A stretch of DNA of 64,000 nucleotides from Burkholderiaceae bacterium (GTDB taxonomy: Bacteria > Pseudomonadota > Gammaproteobacteria > Burkholderiales > Burkholderiaceae_C): positions 1,674,001 to 1,738,000 of the forward strand of contig CP126124.1 in assembly GCA_030123545.1 (NCBI GenBank), written 5' to 3'. Of this stretch, positions 48,486 through 56,774 are shown piece after piece. The notes beneath the pieces were generated by a model. The model worked only from the letters and a program-made list of their open reading frames with translations, was not told where the DNA came from and ran no database searches. Every line of letters starts with the position of its first letter. The stretch's first letter is position 1. The translations under genes were made by a program, and so were the position numbers.

Positions 48486-49675
48486 CCGCGCGCTCCGAGC
48501 AGCGCGCGCAGCCGTTCGGCCGCCTCTTCGAGCTGAGACATCGCGCTCGCGGTGGAAAAGCGGACGAAATTCGCGGTCTCGGCGCTGCCGAAGTCGCGCC
48601 CCGGCGTGACCGCCAGATGCGCCTGCTGCATCAGCTCGAACGCGAAATCCCAGCTGTTCGCGATGCCGCGCCCGGCGCAGACCTGGCTGCAATCGGCCCA
48701 GGCGTAGAACGCGCCGTCGGGCAGCACCGGCACCTGCAGGCCGACCGACTCCAGCGCGGGAATGAAGAAGTCGCGCCGCGCCTTGAACTCAAAGCGGCGC
48801 TGCTCGTACTCGGCGATGCTCGCGGCCTCGAAACAGGCAAGCGCCGCATGCTGCGACACCGTGCTGGCGCAGATGAACAGGTTCTGCGCGAGCCGCTCGA
48901 TGACCGGCACCAGCGCGTCGGGCACGACCAGCCAGCCCAGGCGCCAGCCGGTCATGTTGAAGTACTTGGAGAAGCTGTTGACGCTGATCACGTCGTCGCC
49001 CAGCGCCAGCGCCGTGTGGCCGAAGGTGTCGTCGAACGACAGGCCGAGGTAGATCTCGTCGATCAGCGTAATGCCGCCGCGTTCGCGCACCCCATCGACG
49101 ATGCGGCGCAGCTCATCAGGATGGATCGAGGTGCCGGTCGGGTTCGACGGCGACGCGAGCAGCACGCCGCGGGTGCGCTCACCCCAGGCCGCGCGCACCG
49201 CGTCGGCGCTGAGCTGAAAGCGCTGCGCGGCCGACGTGGGAAGCAGCACCGCGCGGCCTTCCGCGGCGCTGACGAAGTGCCGGTTGCACGGGTAGCTCGG
49301 GTCCGGCATCAGGATTTCGTCGCCGGCATCGATCAGCGCGAGGCAGGCGAGCTGCAGCGCGGCAGATGCGCCGGCCGTGACCACGATGCGCCGCGCCGGC
49401 ACTTCGATGCCGAAGCGCTCGGCATACCAGCCGCTGATGCGCTCGCGAAGCGCCGGCATGCCGGTCGCCTGGGTGTATTGCGTGGCACCGTTGCGGATTG
49501 CGCGCTCGGCGGCTTCGCGCACCAGCGGCGGTGCGGTGAAGTCCGGCTCGCCGATGTTCAGGAAGATCATCGGCCGTTCGGTATGCGCCACGTCCTGCGC
49601 CAGCGCCGAAGCCGCTTTCGCGACCTCCATCACGTAGAACGGTTCGATGCGCTCGGCGCGGGTGGAAATTCTCAT
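48482..49675 (-). CDS. PLP-dependent aminotransferase, class I/II
   Basis: 397 residues. Conserved features: LNIGEPDFTAPPLVREA, AGASAALQLACLALID, the substrate-binding SPSNPTGT, Asp-Glu-Ile-Tyr (IDEIYLGL), and the PLP-binding Lys in NSFSKYFNMTGWRLGW (about residue 235), ending with NFVRFSTASAMSQLEEAAERL. An aspartate-type or alanine-type aminotransferase; the substrate is not decided. The ATG at 49675 (MRISTRAERIEPFYVME) lacks a good ribosome site. It joins the nusB-rib run to the ybgC-tol run on the same strand. Confidence 0.9.
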   Translation of the reverse strand: MRISTRAERIEPFYVMEVAKAASALAQDVAHTERPMIFLNIGEPDFTAPPLVREAAERAIRNGATQYTQATGMPALRERISGWYAERFGIEVPARRIVVTAGASAALQLACLALIDAGDEILMPDPSYPCNRHFVSAAEGRAVLLPTSAAQRFQLSADAVRAAWGERTRGVLLASPSNPTGTSIHPDELRRIVDGVRERGGITLIDEIYLGLSFDDTFGHTALALGDDVISVNSFSKYFNMTGWRLGWLVVPDALVPVIERLAQNLFICASTVSQHAALACFEAASIAEYEQRRFEFKARRDFFIPALESVGLQVPVLPDGAFYAWADCSQVCAGRGIANSWDFAFELMQQAHLAVTPGRDFGSAETANFVRFSTASAMSQLEEAAERLRALLGARG

Positions 49676-49715
49676 CGGGATCGCGGGTTCAGGTCGTGCG
49701 AATCGGGCATGGCTG

Positions 49716-50252
49716 TCAGCGCGCCCGGCCGGCGGCGCGGTCGGCGGCCACCTCATCAGGCCGCAGGGTCGGCGCCAAGCCGCTCAGCACCGCGTTCACG
49801 TACTTGTAGCCATCGGTGCCGCCGAATTCCTTGGCGAGCTCGATGCATTCGTTCAGCACGACGCGCCAGGGCACGTCCAGGCAATGCTGGAACTCGTAGC
49901 CGCCGATCCACATCACGCCGTGTTCGATCGGCGAGATCTCCTCGAGGCGGCGATCGAGCAGCGGCACGATCAGCGCGTCGAGCGCTGCCCCCTCGGCAAT
50001 GCAGCCGTGCAGCAGCGCGCTGTAGTGCATCGCATCGGCCTTGGCGAAGCCGGCCAGGTCGCGCGTGAAGGCGTCGATCGACGCCGCGTCGTTGCGGCCC
50101 ACCAGATGCTGGTAAAGCGCCTGCAGCGCGAATTCGCGCGCGCGCGAGCGCGCCGAGTTCGCGCCGGCGCGCCGGGAGCCAGCGGCCGGGGCGCGCGCCG
50201 CGGCCGCGGTCTGCGCCGCAGTGGCCGGGCGCGGGACCTTGGCCTGGGTCAC
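49716..50252 (-). CDS. nusB: Transcription antitermination factor NusB
   Basis: 178 residues, longer than E. coli NusB because of an Ala-rich N-terminal extension of about 40 residues. The core starts SRAREFALQALYQHLVGRND and includes RRLEEISPIEHGVMWIGGYEF and RVVLNECIELAKEFGGTDGYKYVNAVL, the RNA and S10-binding all-helical fold. Start is a GTG overlapping the ribH stop (GTGA). Classic ribH-nusB pairing. Confidence 0.94.
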   Translation of the reverse strand: MTQAKVPRPATAAQTAAAARAPAAGSRRAGANSARSRAREFALQALYQHLVGRNDAASIDAFTRDLAGFAKADAMHYSALLHGCIAEGAALDALIVPLLDRRLEEISPIEHGVMWIGGYEFQHCLDVPWRVVLNECIELAKEFGGTDGYKYVNAVLSGLAPTLRPDEVAADRAAGRAR

Positions 50253-50716
50253 TTGAACTCGCCCAGCAGGTTCGCCATTTCCACCGCGACGCGCGCCGCG
50301 TCGCGGCCCTTGTCGCTCTGCCGCGCCACGGCTTGTTCGAGGTTCTCGGTCGTGAGGATCGCATTGGCGATCGGCACCCGATAGTCGAGCGCGACCCGGC
50401 TCACGCCGGCTGCGGATTCGTTGGCGACGAGCTCGAAGTGGTAGGTCTCGCCGCGGATCACGCAGCCGAGCGCGATCAGCGCATCGAACCGGTTCTGCTC
50501 GGCCAGCGCCTGCAGCGCCGCCGGCACTTCCAGGGCGCCGGGCACGGTGACATGCACGCGCTGCGCTTCGGGCACGCCCAGCGCCGCGAGTTCCGCGATG
50601 CATGCGTTCGCGAGCGCGTCGGTGACGTCCGCATTGAAGCGGGCCTGCACGATCGCGATCCTGAGGCCGCTGCCGTCCAGTGGCTTGCGCGCCGCGCCTT
50701 GATCGGCTCCCTGCAT
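50249..50716 (-). CDS. ribH: 6,7-dimethyl-8-ribityllumazine synthase
   Basis: 155 residues; penultimate step of riboflavin synthesis. Signatures: IAIVQARFNADVTDALANACI, the catalytic His in VHVTVPGALEVPAAL, ALGCVIRGETYHFELVANES and IANAILTTENLEQAVAR. Its ATG directly abuts the ribBA stop codon; the stop overlaps nusB. Confidence 0.95.
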   Translation of the reverse strand: MQGADQGAARKPLDGSGLRIAIVQARFNADVTDALANACIAELAALGVPEAQRVHVTVPGALEVPAALQALAEQNRFDALIALGCVIRGETYHFELVANESAAGVSRVALDYRVPIANAILTTENLEQAVARQSDKGRDAARVAVEMANLLGEFK

Positions 50717-51841
50717 TCACGGTTCCTTCGGTGTGTAGCCCACGATCTCGAGCCCGAAGCCGGTTGCGATGCTCGGCATGCGCCGCGGCGTTCCCATCAG
50801 GTTCATCCGTCTCACGCCGCAGGCACGCAGGATCTGCGCGCCGATGCCATAGGTGCGCAGGTCCATGCGGCCGCGCTCCGGGCCGTGGCTGGCGCGCGCC
50901 GTGCCCTCGAACTGCGCCAGCAGCTGCTCTGCGCTTTCTCCGCAATTGAGCAGCACGATCACGCCGCGGCCGAGTTCGGCGACATGGCTCAGGCTGCTGT
51001 CCAGATCCCAGGCGTGCATCGATCGGTCGGTTTCCAGCAGATCCAGCACCGAAAGCGGCTCGTGCACCCGCACCGGCACCGTGTCGTCCGTCTGCCATTC
51101 GCCTTTGACCAATGCCAGGTGCAGGCCGCGGCCCGGCTTGTCGTGGAACGCATGCGCGACGAATTCGCCCCAGCCGGTGCGCAGCGGTCGCGTGCCGATC
51201 AGATCGACCAGCGTCTCGACCCGGCTGCGGTACTGAATCAGATCGGCGATGGTTCCGATCTTCAGGCCGTGCTCGGCCGCGAACAACTGCAGGTCCGCCA
51301 GCCGCGCCATCGTGCCGTCGTCCTTCATGATCTCGCAGATCACCGCCGCCGGCGCGCAGCCGGCCATCGCTGCGAGGTCGCAGCCGGCCTCGGTATGCCC
51401 GGCGCGCATCAGCACGCCGCCGTCGGCCGCCTGCAGCGGGAACACATGGCCAGGCTGCACCAGGTCTTCCGCGGTCGCGCCTCTGGCCACCGCGACCTGT
51501 ACGGTGTGCGCCCGGTCCGCGGCCGAGATGCCGGTGGTCACGCCTTCGGCAGCCTCGATCGAAACGGTGAAGGCGGTTCCGTGCTTGGCGTTGTTGTGGG
51601 CCGCCATCGGCGGCAGCTTGAGCCGCTCGCAGATCTCGCGTGTCAGCGTGAGGCAGATAAGGCCGCGCGCGTGGCGCGCCATGAAGTTGATCGCCGCCGG
51701 CGTCACGTGGTCGGCAGCGAGGATCAGGTCGCCTTCGTTCTCGCGGTCCTCGTCGTCGATCAGGATCACCATGCGGCCGGCGCGCATGTCGGCGACGATG
51801 TCGTCGACCGGGGAAATGGGGGCGGGGGAAGGGTTGCTCAT
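50717..51841 (-). CDS. ribBA: RibBA-type 3,4-dihydroxy-2-butanone 4-phosphate synthase with degenerate cyclohydrolase half
   Basis: 374 residues. The N-terminal half is an intact DHBP synthase: MVILIDDEDRENEGDLI, HARGLICLTL, GTAFTVSIEAAEGVTTGIS, RAGHTEAGCDLA. The C-terminal half has the length and fold positions of GTP cyclohydrolase II, but the stretch that should carry the zinc-binding CVRVHSECLTGDVFGSLRCDC-type cysteines reads VPVRVHEPLSVLDLLETD, with no cysteines. GTP cyclohydrolase II activity is therefore doubtful, and another enzyme (RibA elsewhere) may supply it. ATG at 51841 overlaps the ribE stop by one base (TGATG). Confidence 0.9.
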   Translation of the reverse strand: MSNPSPAPISPVDDIVADMRAGRMVILIDDEDRENEGDLILAADHVTPAAINFMARHARGLICLTLTREICERLKLPPMAAHNNAKHGTAFTVSIEAAEGVTTGISAADRAHTVQVAVARGATAEDLVQPGHVFPLQAADGGVLMRAGHTEAGCDLAAMAGCAPAAVICEIMKDDGTMARLADLQLFAAEHGLKIGTIADLIQYRSRVETLVDLIGTRPLRTGWGEFVAHAFHDKPGRGLHLALVKGEWQTDDTVPVRVHEPLSVLDLLETDRSMHAWDLDSSLSHVAELGRGVIVLLNCGESAEQLLAQFEGTARASHGPERGRMDLRTYGIGAQILRACGVRRMNLMGTPRRMPSIATGFGLEIVGYTPKEP

Positions 51842-52485
51842 CAATGGTCCGGGTCGGCCGGCGAGGAGGCGCCGACGTTCAACATGCGCTCCACGTAGCG
51901 GGCGATCAGATCGATTTCCAGGTTTACCCGCGTGCCGGCGCGCAGCAGCCCCAGCGTCGTGTTTGCGACGGTATGCGGAATCAGGTTGATGCTGATCTCG
52001 CAGCCGGCACCGGTGTCGGCGACGCGGTTCACCGTCAGGCTCGCACCGTTCACGGTGATAGAACCCTTGTAGGCGAGGTAGCGCGCCAGCCCGCGCGGCG
52101 CGGCAATGCGCAACTGCCAGCTCTCGCCGACCGGCGCGAACTCGAGCACGCTGCCGATGCCGTCGACATGACCGGAGACGATATGACCGCCGAGGCGGTC
52201 GTGCGCGCGCAGCGCCTTCTCCAGATTCACCGCACCGGGCGAGGCAAGGCCGCTGGTACGGTCCAGCGATTCAACCGATATGTCGATAGAGAACGAACGC
52301 TCGGCGGGCGCGAGATCGGTCACCGTCATGCAGGCGCCGTTGATCGCGATGCTGTCGCCGCTCACAACGTCGTCGAGGTAGCCGGCAGGGGCTTCGATCG
52401 TGAGCCGCTTGCCGTGGCTGGACGTGGCGCCGAGATCGTGGACCGCCGCGATGCGCCCCACGCCGGTGACGATTCCGGTGAACAT
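51841..52485 (-). CDS. ribE: Riboflavin synthase, alpha subunit
   Basis: 214 residues made of two similar lumazine-binding halves: FTGIVTGVGRIAAV ... SIAINGACMTVTDL and HIVSGHVDGIGSVLEF ... SITVNGASLTVNRV. It dismutates two dimethyl-ribityllumazine molecules to riboflavin. Lies 46 nt after ribD and one base overlapping ribBA. Confidence 0.95.
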   Translation of the reverse strand: MFTGIVTGVGRIAAVHDLGATSSHGKRLTIEAPAGYLDDVVSGDSIAINGACMTVTDLAPAERSFSIDISVESLDRTSGLASPGAVNLEKALRAHDRLGGHIVSGHVDGIGSVLEFAPVGESWQLRIAAPRGLARYLAYKGSITVNGASLTVNRVADTGAGCEISINLIPHTVANTTLGLLRAGTRVNLEIDLIARYVERMLNVGASSPADPDH

Positions 52486-52531
52486 CCTGCCATTTTCGCA
52501 GGGATTTCCAATGCGCCCTTTGAGGCCGCCG

Positions 52532-53662
52532 CTAAAACCTGTCGCGTCCCGCGATGCGGCTGACGATGCGCAGGTCCGCGCCGATCGGTTCGATGGAGCG
52601 GAACACCAGCGGCACCGCCTGCGCCAGTTCGGTGAGCGGCCCGAGGTTGGCGATGCCGCGCCCCTGGCCGATCAACTTCGGCGCGAGATACACCAGAAGT
52701 TCATCGACCAGGCCTTCGCGAATCAGCGAGCCGTTCAGCTTGAAGCCGGCTTCGACATGCAGTTCGTTGACTTCGCGCCGCGCCAGGTCGGCGAGCATGG
52801 CCGCCAGGTCCACCTTGCCCGATGATTCGGGCGTGCGGCCCGGCAGGTAGACGACGGTCGCGCCGCGCGCCTCCAGTGCCGCTTTTTTGGCATCGTTTGG
52901 AACGGCCGCGTAGATGGTGAGGGCGCGTCCAGCCACGAAAAGACGAGCATCCAGCGGCGTGTCGAGCCGGCTGTCCACCACCACCAGGTGCGGCTGGCGC
53001 GGGGTCTGGACCAGCCGCACGTCGAGCCGCGGGTCGTCTTCCAGCACGGTGCCGATGCCGGTGAGCACGGCGCAGGCACGCGCGCGCCAGGCGTGGCCGT
53101 CGGCGCGCGCGGCCTCGGACGTGATCCATTGGCTCGCGCCGTTGTCCAGCGCCGTCCTGCCATCCAGTGAGGCCGCCACCTTCAGACGCACCCAAGGCGT
53201 GTTGCGGATCATGCGGCTGAAAAAGCCGATGTTCAGTTCGCGCGACTCGGCGGCGCCGGGGCCGACCTCCACCTCGACACCGGCTGCGCGCAGGCGCGCA
53301 AAGCCCTGGCCCGAAACCAGGGGGTTCGGGTCGGCAATCGAGGCAACCACTTTCTTGATGCCGGCCGCGATCAGCGCATCGCAGCAGGGCCCGGTGCGGC
53401 CATGGTGGGAGCAGGGCTCCAGCGTGACGTAGACGATGGCGCCCGCGACCGAACGGCCGCCGGCCTGCGCATCGCGCAAGGCCATGATTTCGGCGTGAGG
53501 GGCGCCGGCGCGCTGGGTGTGGCCCTGGCCCAGTAATTGCCCGTCCGGGGCGACGAGCACGCAGCCGACGCTCGGGTTCGGTGGCGGCAACCAGCGCCCG
53601 GCCGTTGCCAATTGCAACGCAAGGGATATGCCGGGTTTGTCTGGAAAGTGTGGTTTGACCAT
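52532..53662 (-). CDS. ribD: Bifunctional riboflavin biosynthesis deaminase/reductase RibD
   Basis: 376 residues. N-terminal cytidine-deaminase-like domain has zinc ligands His56, Cys84 and Cys93 with catalytic Glu58 (GAPHAEIMAL; LEPCSHHGRTGPC). The C-terminal reductase domain (PWVRLKVAASLDGRTALDNGAS; VNELHVEAGFKLNGSLI) reduces the ribosylamino product with NADPH. First gene of the long minus-strand run that continues through ribE, ribBA, ribH, nusB, an aminotransferase, ybgC and tolQRA. No FMN riboswitch is visible upstream. Confidence 0.95.
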   Translation of the reverse strand: MVKPHFPDKPGISLALQLATAGRWLPPPNPSVGCVLVAPDGQLLGQGHTQRAGAPHAEIMALRDAQAGGRSVAGAIVYVTLEPCSHHGRTGPCCDALIAAGIKKVVASIADPNPLVSGQGFARLRAAGVEVEVGPGAAESRELNIGFFSRMIRNTPWVRLKVAASLDGRTALDNGASQWITSEAARADGHAWRARACAVLTGIGTVLEDDPRLDVRLVQTPRQPHLVVVDSRLDTPLDARLFVAGRALTIYAAVPNDAKKAALEARGATVVYLPGRTPESSGKVDLAAMLADLARREVNELHVEAGFKLNGSLIREGLVDELLVYLAPKLIGQGRGIANLGPLTELAQAVPLVFRSIEPIGADLRIVSRIAGRDRF

Positions 53663-53770
53663 CTACCGCTTGTCGCCGATTTTCAACCGCCGATCGGAAA
53701 TTGAAGGTTTATTGGAAGAAATGTGTGTTTAATGTAAAGCGTGTGCTGCGATGTTTGGCGGTGTTCAAGT

Positions 53771-54397
53771 ATGTACGGTCAGTGTCCCCCCGATGTGCTC
53801 GCAACGGGTTGCCCTCCTCACGCGGGGCGCTCAGCGCGTGCCCGGTCGCGCCCGCGGGGGTTCTCGCTCATTGAAGTAATGGCGGTGGTTGCCATCATTG
53901 CGATTCTGGCAGTCATCGCGACTCCTGCGTTCACCGAGCTTTTGCGCCGCAACCGGCTGTCGGCCGCTTCGTCTGCATTGCAGGTGTCGCTGAATCTGGC
54001 GCGATCGGAAGCGGTCAAGCGGGGAGGCGACAGCCGTGTCACGGTTGCCGCGAACGGCGCTGCCGGCCAGTGGGCGAACGGCTGGACCGTGTTCGCGGAT
54101 CGCAGCACCGACGCGAACGGCGAGGTCGCGCCGGCCGACGACAGCGACGCCGACCTGACGCGACTGGAGGTGGTCGATGCGCCGGCCGGGCCGATCACCG
54201 GCACTCAGACCGGGACGCTCAATTCGTTCACGTATGACGGCCGGGGCCGGCTGATCGACGTCAGCGGCGCCGGCGTCGTCAATCGCTCGTTCTGGTTTGC
54301 CGACGGCGCCAGTGAAAAGTACTGCCTGATCGTGAACAACACGGGCCGGGTGCGTGCCGATCGTGCTGCCGCCAGCGCCAACTGTGCGGTGAATTAG
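53771..54397 (+). CDS. fimT: Minor pseudopilin, FimT/GspH family
   Basis: 208 residues from the ATG at 53771 (an in-frame GTG at 53741 is possible). After an unusually long leader of about 30 residues comes the prepilin peptidase site RPRG / FSLIEVMAVVAIIAILAV, with Glu at mature position 5. A GspH-like globular domain (SALQVSLNLARSEAVKRGG; FADRSTDANGEVAPAD; CLIVNNTGRVRADRA) follows. First gene of the minor pilin cluster, 12 nt upstream of pilV. Initiates type IV pilus assembly with PilVWXE. Confidence 0.88.
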   Translation: MYGQCPPDVLATGCPPHAGRSARARSRPRGFSLIEVMAVVAIIAILAVIATPAFTELLRRNRLSAASSALQVSLNLARSEAVKRGGDSRVTVAANGAAGQWANGWTVFADRSTDANGEVAPADDSDADLTRLEVVDAPAGPITGTQTGTLNSFTYDGRGRLIDVSGAGVVNRSFWFADGASEKYCLIVNNTGRVRADRAAASANCAVN

Positions 54398-54408
54398 GAG
54401 CTTCATCA

Positions 54409-54936
54409 ATGAATCGTCCTTCGCGTCACATCGACTTTGCTCGCCAGCGTGCGAGATCGGGGCGCAAGCTGGCGGGCTTCAGCCTGATCGAGGTGCTGGT
54501 CACGATGGTGATCCTGGCATTCGGTCTGCTGGGCATTGCCGGCTTGATGGTTGGCGGCATCTCGAACGCCTCGGCGTCCGAAGCACTGTCCAAGGCCCAT
54601 CAGCTGGCGGCTGACATGGCCGATCGAATCCGCGCCAATCCGGCGGCGGCGCTGTCCGCGACCAGCGAATACGTCACCAAATACGAGGATGACGCGCCGA
54701 CCACGCCGACCACGATCGCACAGGCGGACAAGAAGGCGTGGATCGAAGCGCTGGCGGCTCAGCTGCCGCAGGGAGCCGGGAGAATCACCAACACCGTCGG
54801 CGCCGGCCAACGCAAGATTGAAATCGAGGTGCGCTGGTCGAACTGCCTCGGGACTCTGAGCGATGCCGAGCGCACCGACTGCACGGACAATCCGGCCACC
54901 GCGTTTCGTACGGTTTCGCTGGAGTTGCGGCTGTGA
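54409..54936 (+). CDS. pilV: Type IV pilus minor pilin PilV
   Basis: 175 residues. Prepilin site KLAG / FSLIEVLVTMVILAFGLLG, then the PilV region ANASEALSKAHQLAADMADRI (seen as SNASASEALSKAHQLAADMA) and a Cys-containing C-terminus (WSNCLGTLSDAERTDC). GAGC precedes the ATG. Overlaps pilW by 4 nt. Confidence 0.9.
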   Translation: MNRPSRHIDFARQRARSGRKLAGFSLIEVLVTMVILAFGLLGIAGLMVGGISNASASEALSKAHQLAADMADRIRANPAAALSATSEYVTKYEDDAPTTPTTIAQADKKAWIEALAAQLPQGAGRITNTVGAGQRKIEIEVRWSNCLGTLSDAERTDCTDNPATAFRTVSLELRL

Positions 54937-56108
54937 CCGCGCCGCTGCCTTCTTGCGGCCGGCACCGGCACCGCGGTTTCGCGTTGGTCGAACTGCTGGT
55001 CGCGCTCGCGCTGGGCCTTGCCGTACTGGTGGCGCTGTCGGCGGTTTATGTCAGCGTCAAGCAATCGTTCCGCTTTCAGGAGACCAGCGGCAGGCTGCAG
55101 GAGGACGCAACGTTTGCGCTCGACACGATCGCCAAGGATCTCAGGATGGCGGGGTATGCGGGCTGCCCCGGCATCAACAAGGTCACGGTGAGCGGCGTCT
55201 CCACCTATTACCCCGGCAGCGTGCTGACCTCGGGCAGCCCGGGTGGCATCAATGGCCCGAATCCGCTGGCGCAGCTCGAGTCGTCCAACGCCGAGGTGAC
55301 CCAGCAACCGCTGACCGCGCTGAACTTCATTCGCGGATTCGATGACGTGCCAAGCGGCATGTTTGCGCCAGCGGCGGTGCCGACCACGAGCAACACGAAC
55401 AGCCTGCTTTTTGCCGGCGGCAGCGCCAAGTCGGTGGCCGTCTCGGTGGCGATGGCGAGCAGCAACGCGAATTTGACCCTGTCCGACGACCCGTATCGGT
55501 GGCGCAATGGGCCGGCGAACAGTGGCGTCTATGACTTCATCGTGTCGGACTGCAACTCGTCCAGCCTGTTTCGCGGCAAGGTCAGTCAAAGCGGGACGCT
55601 GGTCACCGTCGATCACGGCACGGTGATGGGAAATGCGAATGACGCCTTCACTTCGAACCACCAGTTCGATACCACGGCGCAGCTGATGCCGCTGGAATGG
55701 AATTTCTATTACGTGGCAACCCGCGCGGGCGCCAGCACGCCGAGCCTGTACCGCATCTTCTATGACGGCAATGCGCGCCAGCAGGCGCAGGAGATCGTAT
55801 CCAACGTCGAGAGCCTGCGGCTGCATTACGGCGAAAACACCGGCGCAAACCCCGACGGTTCGCCAACGTTGGTGGCCGACGTCTGGCGCACCAGTGCGAG
55901 CACGGTGACCGACTGGTCGCGCGTGGTCGCCGTGCGCATCGGACTGATGATGATCGGCACCGACGACAACGCGAACCCCGGCGTCACCGTGCCCACACCA
56001 ACCCTGCTCGGACAAAGCTACACCGCGCCCGGCGGCGCTCCCGCGAATCGCCTGCGCAAGGAATATTCCACCACCGTGGTGCTGCGCAACAGCGTGGCGG
56101 CGCGCTAG
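54933..56108 (+). CDS. pilW: Type IV pilus minor pilin PilW
   Basis: 391 residues from a GTG overlapping the pilV stop (GTGA). Prepilin site RHRG / FALVELLVALALGLAVLVAL, then RFQETSGRLQEDATFALDTIAKDLRMAGYAGC, the characteristic PilW stretch. The C-terminal half has VESLRLHYGENTG and RLRKEYSTTVVLRNSVAAR, also typical. Works at the pilus tip with PilV, PilX and PilY1. Confidence 0.92.
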   Translation: MTAPLPSCGRHRHRGFALVELLVALALGLAVLVALSAVYVSVKQSFRFQETSGRLQEDATFALDTIAKDLRMAGYAGCPGINKVTVSGVSTYYPGSVLTSGSPGGINGPNPLAQLESSNAEVTQQPLTALNFIRGFDDVPSGMFAPAAVPTTSNTNSLLFAGGSAKSVAVSVAMASSNANLTLSDDPYRWRNGPANSGVYDFIVSDCNSSSLFRGKVSQSGTLVTVDHGTVMGNANDAFTSNHQFDTTAQLMPLEWNFYYVATRAGASTPSLYRIFYDGNARQQAQEIVSNVESLRLHYGENTGANPDGSPTLVADVWRTSASTVTDWSRVVAVRIGLMMIGTDDNANPGVTVPTPTLLGQSYTAPGGAPANRLRKEYSTTVVLRNSVAAR

Positions 56109-56113
56109 CGTGG

Positions 56114-56749
56114 GTGGCGGAAATGACCGGGTCCGAAGTTCAGGCTGTCACGATGCACTATAAGAATAATAGCTGCTTGTCATTTCACCATAAGGGCAAG
56201 AGCGTTTTTTCTCCTCGAAGAACGCGTCAACGACAACGCGGAATGACACTGCTGGTGGGGCTGGTGTTGCTCGTGATGCTGATGGTCGTCAGCGTCATCG
56301 GCTTTCGCAACACCACGCTCTCCACGCGCATGACGGGCAACGCGGTGGACCGCCAGATCTCCTTTCAGTCCGCCGAGAACGCCGGCAAGGAGACGCTGCA
56401 GGTGATCGAGTCGGGCGGCTTCGGCATTGCCAATGCGGGCCACTACGATCCGCCGCTGGCGGGGGCCGGCGGCACCAAGTTCTGGACTGGGGACGCGGGC
56501 GCCAGCGTCTCACCGGCCACTTGCACCACCACGACTACGTCGTTCAACTGGACGAGCTGCGCAGCGCAGGTGGCGACCGCATACACCGGCAATGCCGAGC
56601 GCGCCAGCTACGTCATCGAACTGCTGTCGCAGCAGGTCAACTCCGGCAGCACCGTATCGACCTACCGGGTGACCTCACGAAGCACCGGCGGCTCGGGCGA
56701 CGCCGCAGTGGTGCTGCAGACGATTTACAGCCGTACGACGACCCCATAA
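56114..56749 (+). CDS. pilX: Type IV pilus minor pilin PilX, leader overlaps a repeat element
   Basis: 211 residues from a GTG five bases after the pilW stop; an ATG at 56153 is an alternative start. The prepilin-like site is QRQRG / MTLLVGLVLLVMLMVVSVIGF, followed by the PilX region NTTLSTRMTGNAVDRQISFQSAENAGKE (split here for length) and a C-terminus ending VVLQTIYSRTTTP. Codons for residues about 15-32 come from an AT-rich repeat at 56158-56210 that ends in six T. The leader is thus much longer than in other PilX proteins (43 residues). Confidence 0.88.
   Translation: MAEMTGSEVQAVTMHYKNNSCLSFHHKGKSVFSPRRTRQRQRGMTLLVGLVLLVMLMVVSVIGFRNTTLSTRMTGNAVDRQISFQSAENAGKETLQVIESGGFGIANAGHYDPPLAGAGGTKFWTGDAGASVSPATCTTTTTSFNWTSCAAQVATAYTGNAERASYVIELLSQQVNSGSTVSTYRVTSRSTGGSGDAAVVLQTIYSRTTTP
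56158..56210. repeat. Full-length AT-rich repeat forming the pilX leader
   Basis: Begins with CTATAAGAATAATAGC (one base short of the GCTA-N9-TAGC dyad), continues TGCTTGTCATTT and AAGGGCAAGAGC, and ends TTTTTT. It resembles repeats I recall as common between genes in Comamonadaceae genomes; here it lies between pilW and the pilX core and is read as coding sequence. Confidence 0.5.
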
Positions 56750-56774
56750 GCAAGAGATCGAGGGAGGCTTGGCC

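Noticed and set aside
53663..53740. FMN riboswitch upstream of ribD
   Set aside because: The gap is under 110 bp and shows none of the conserved FMN element blocks.
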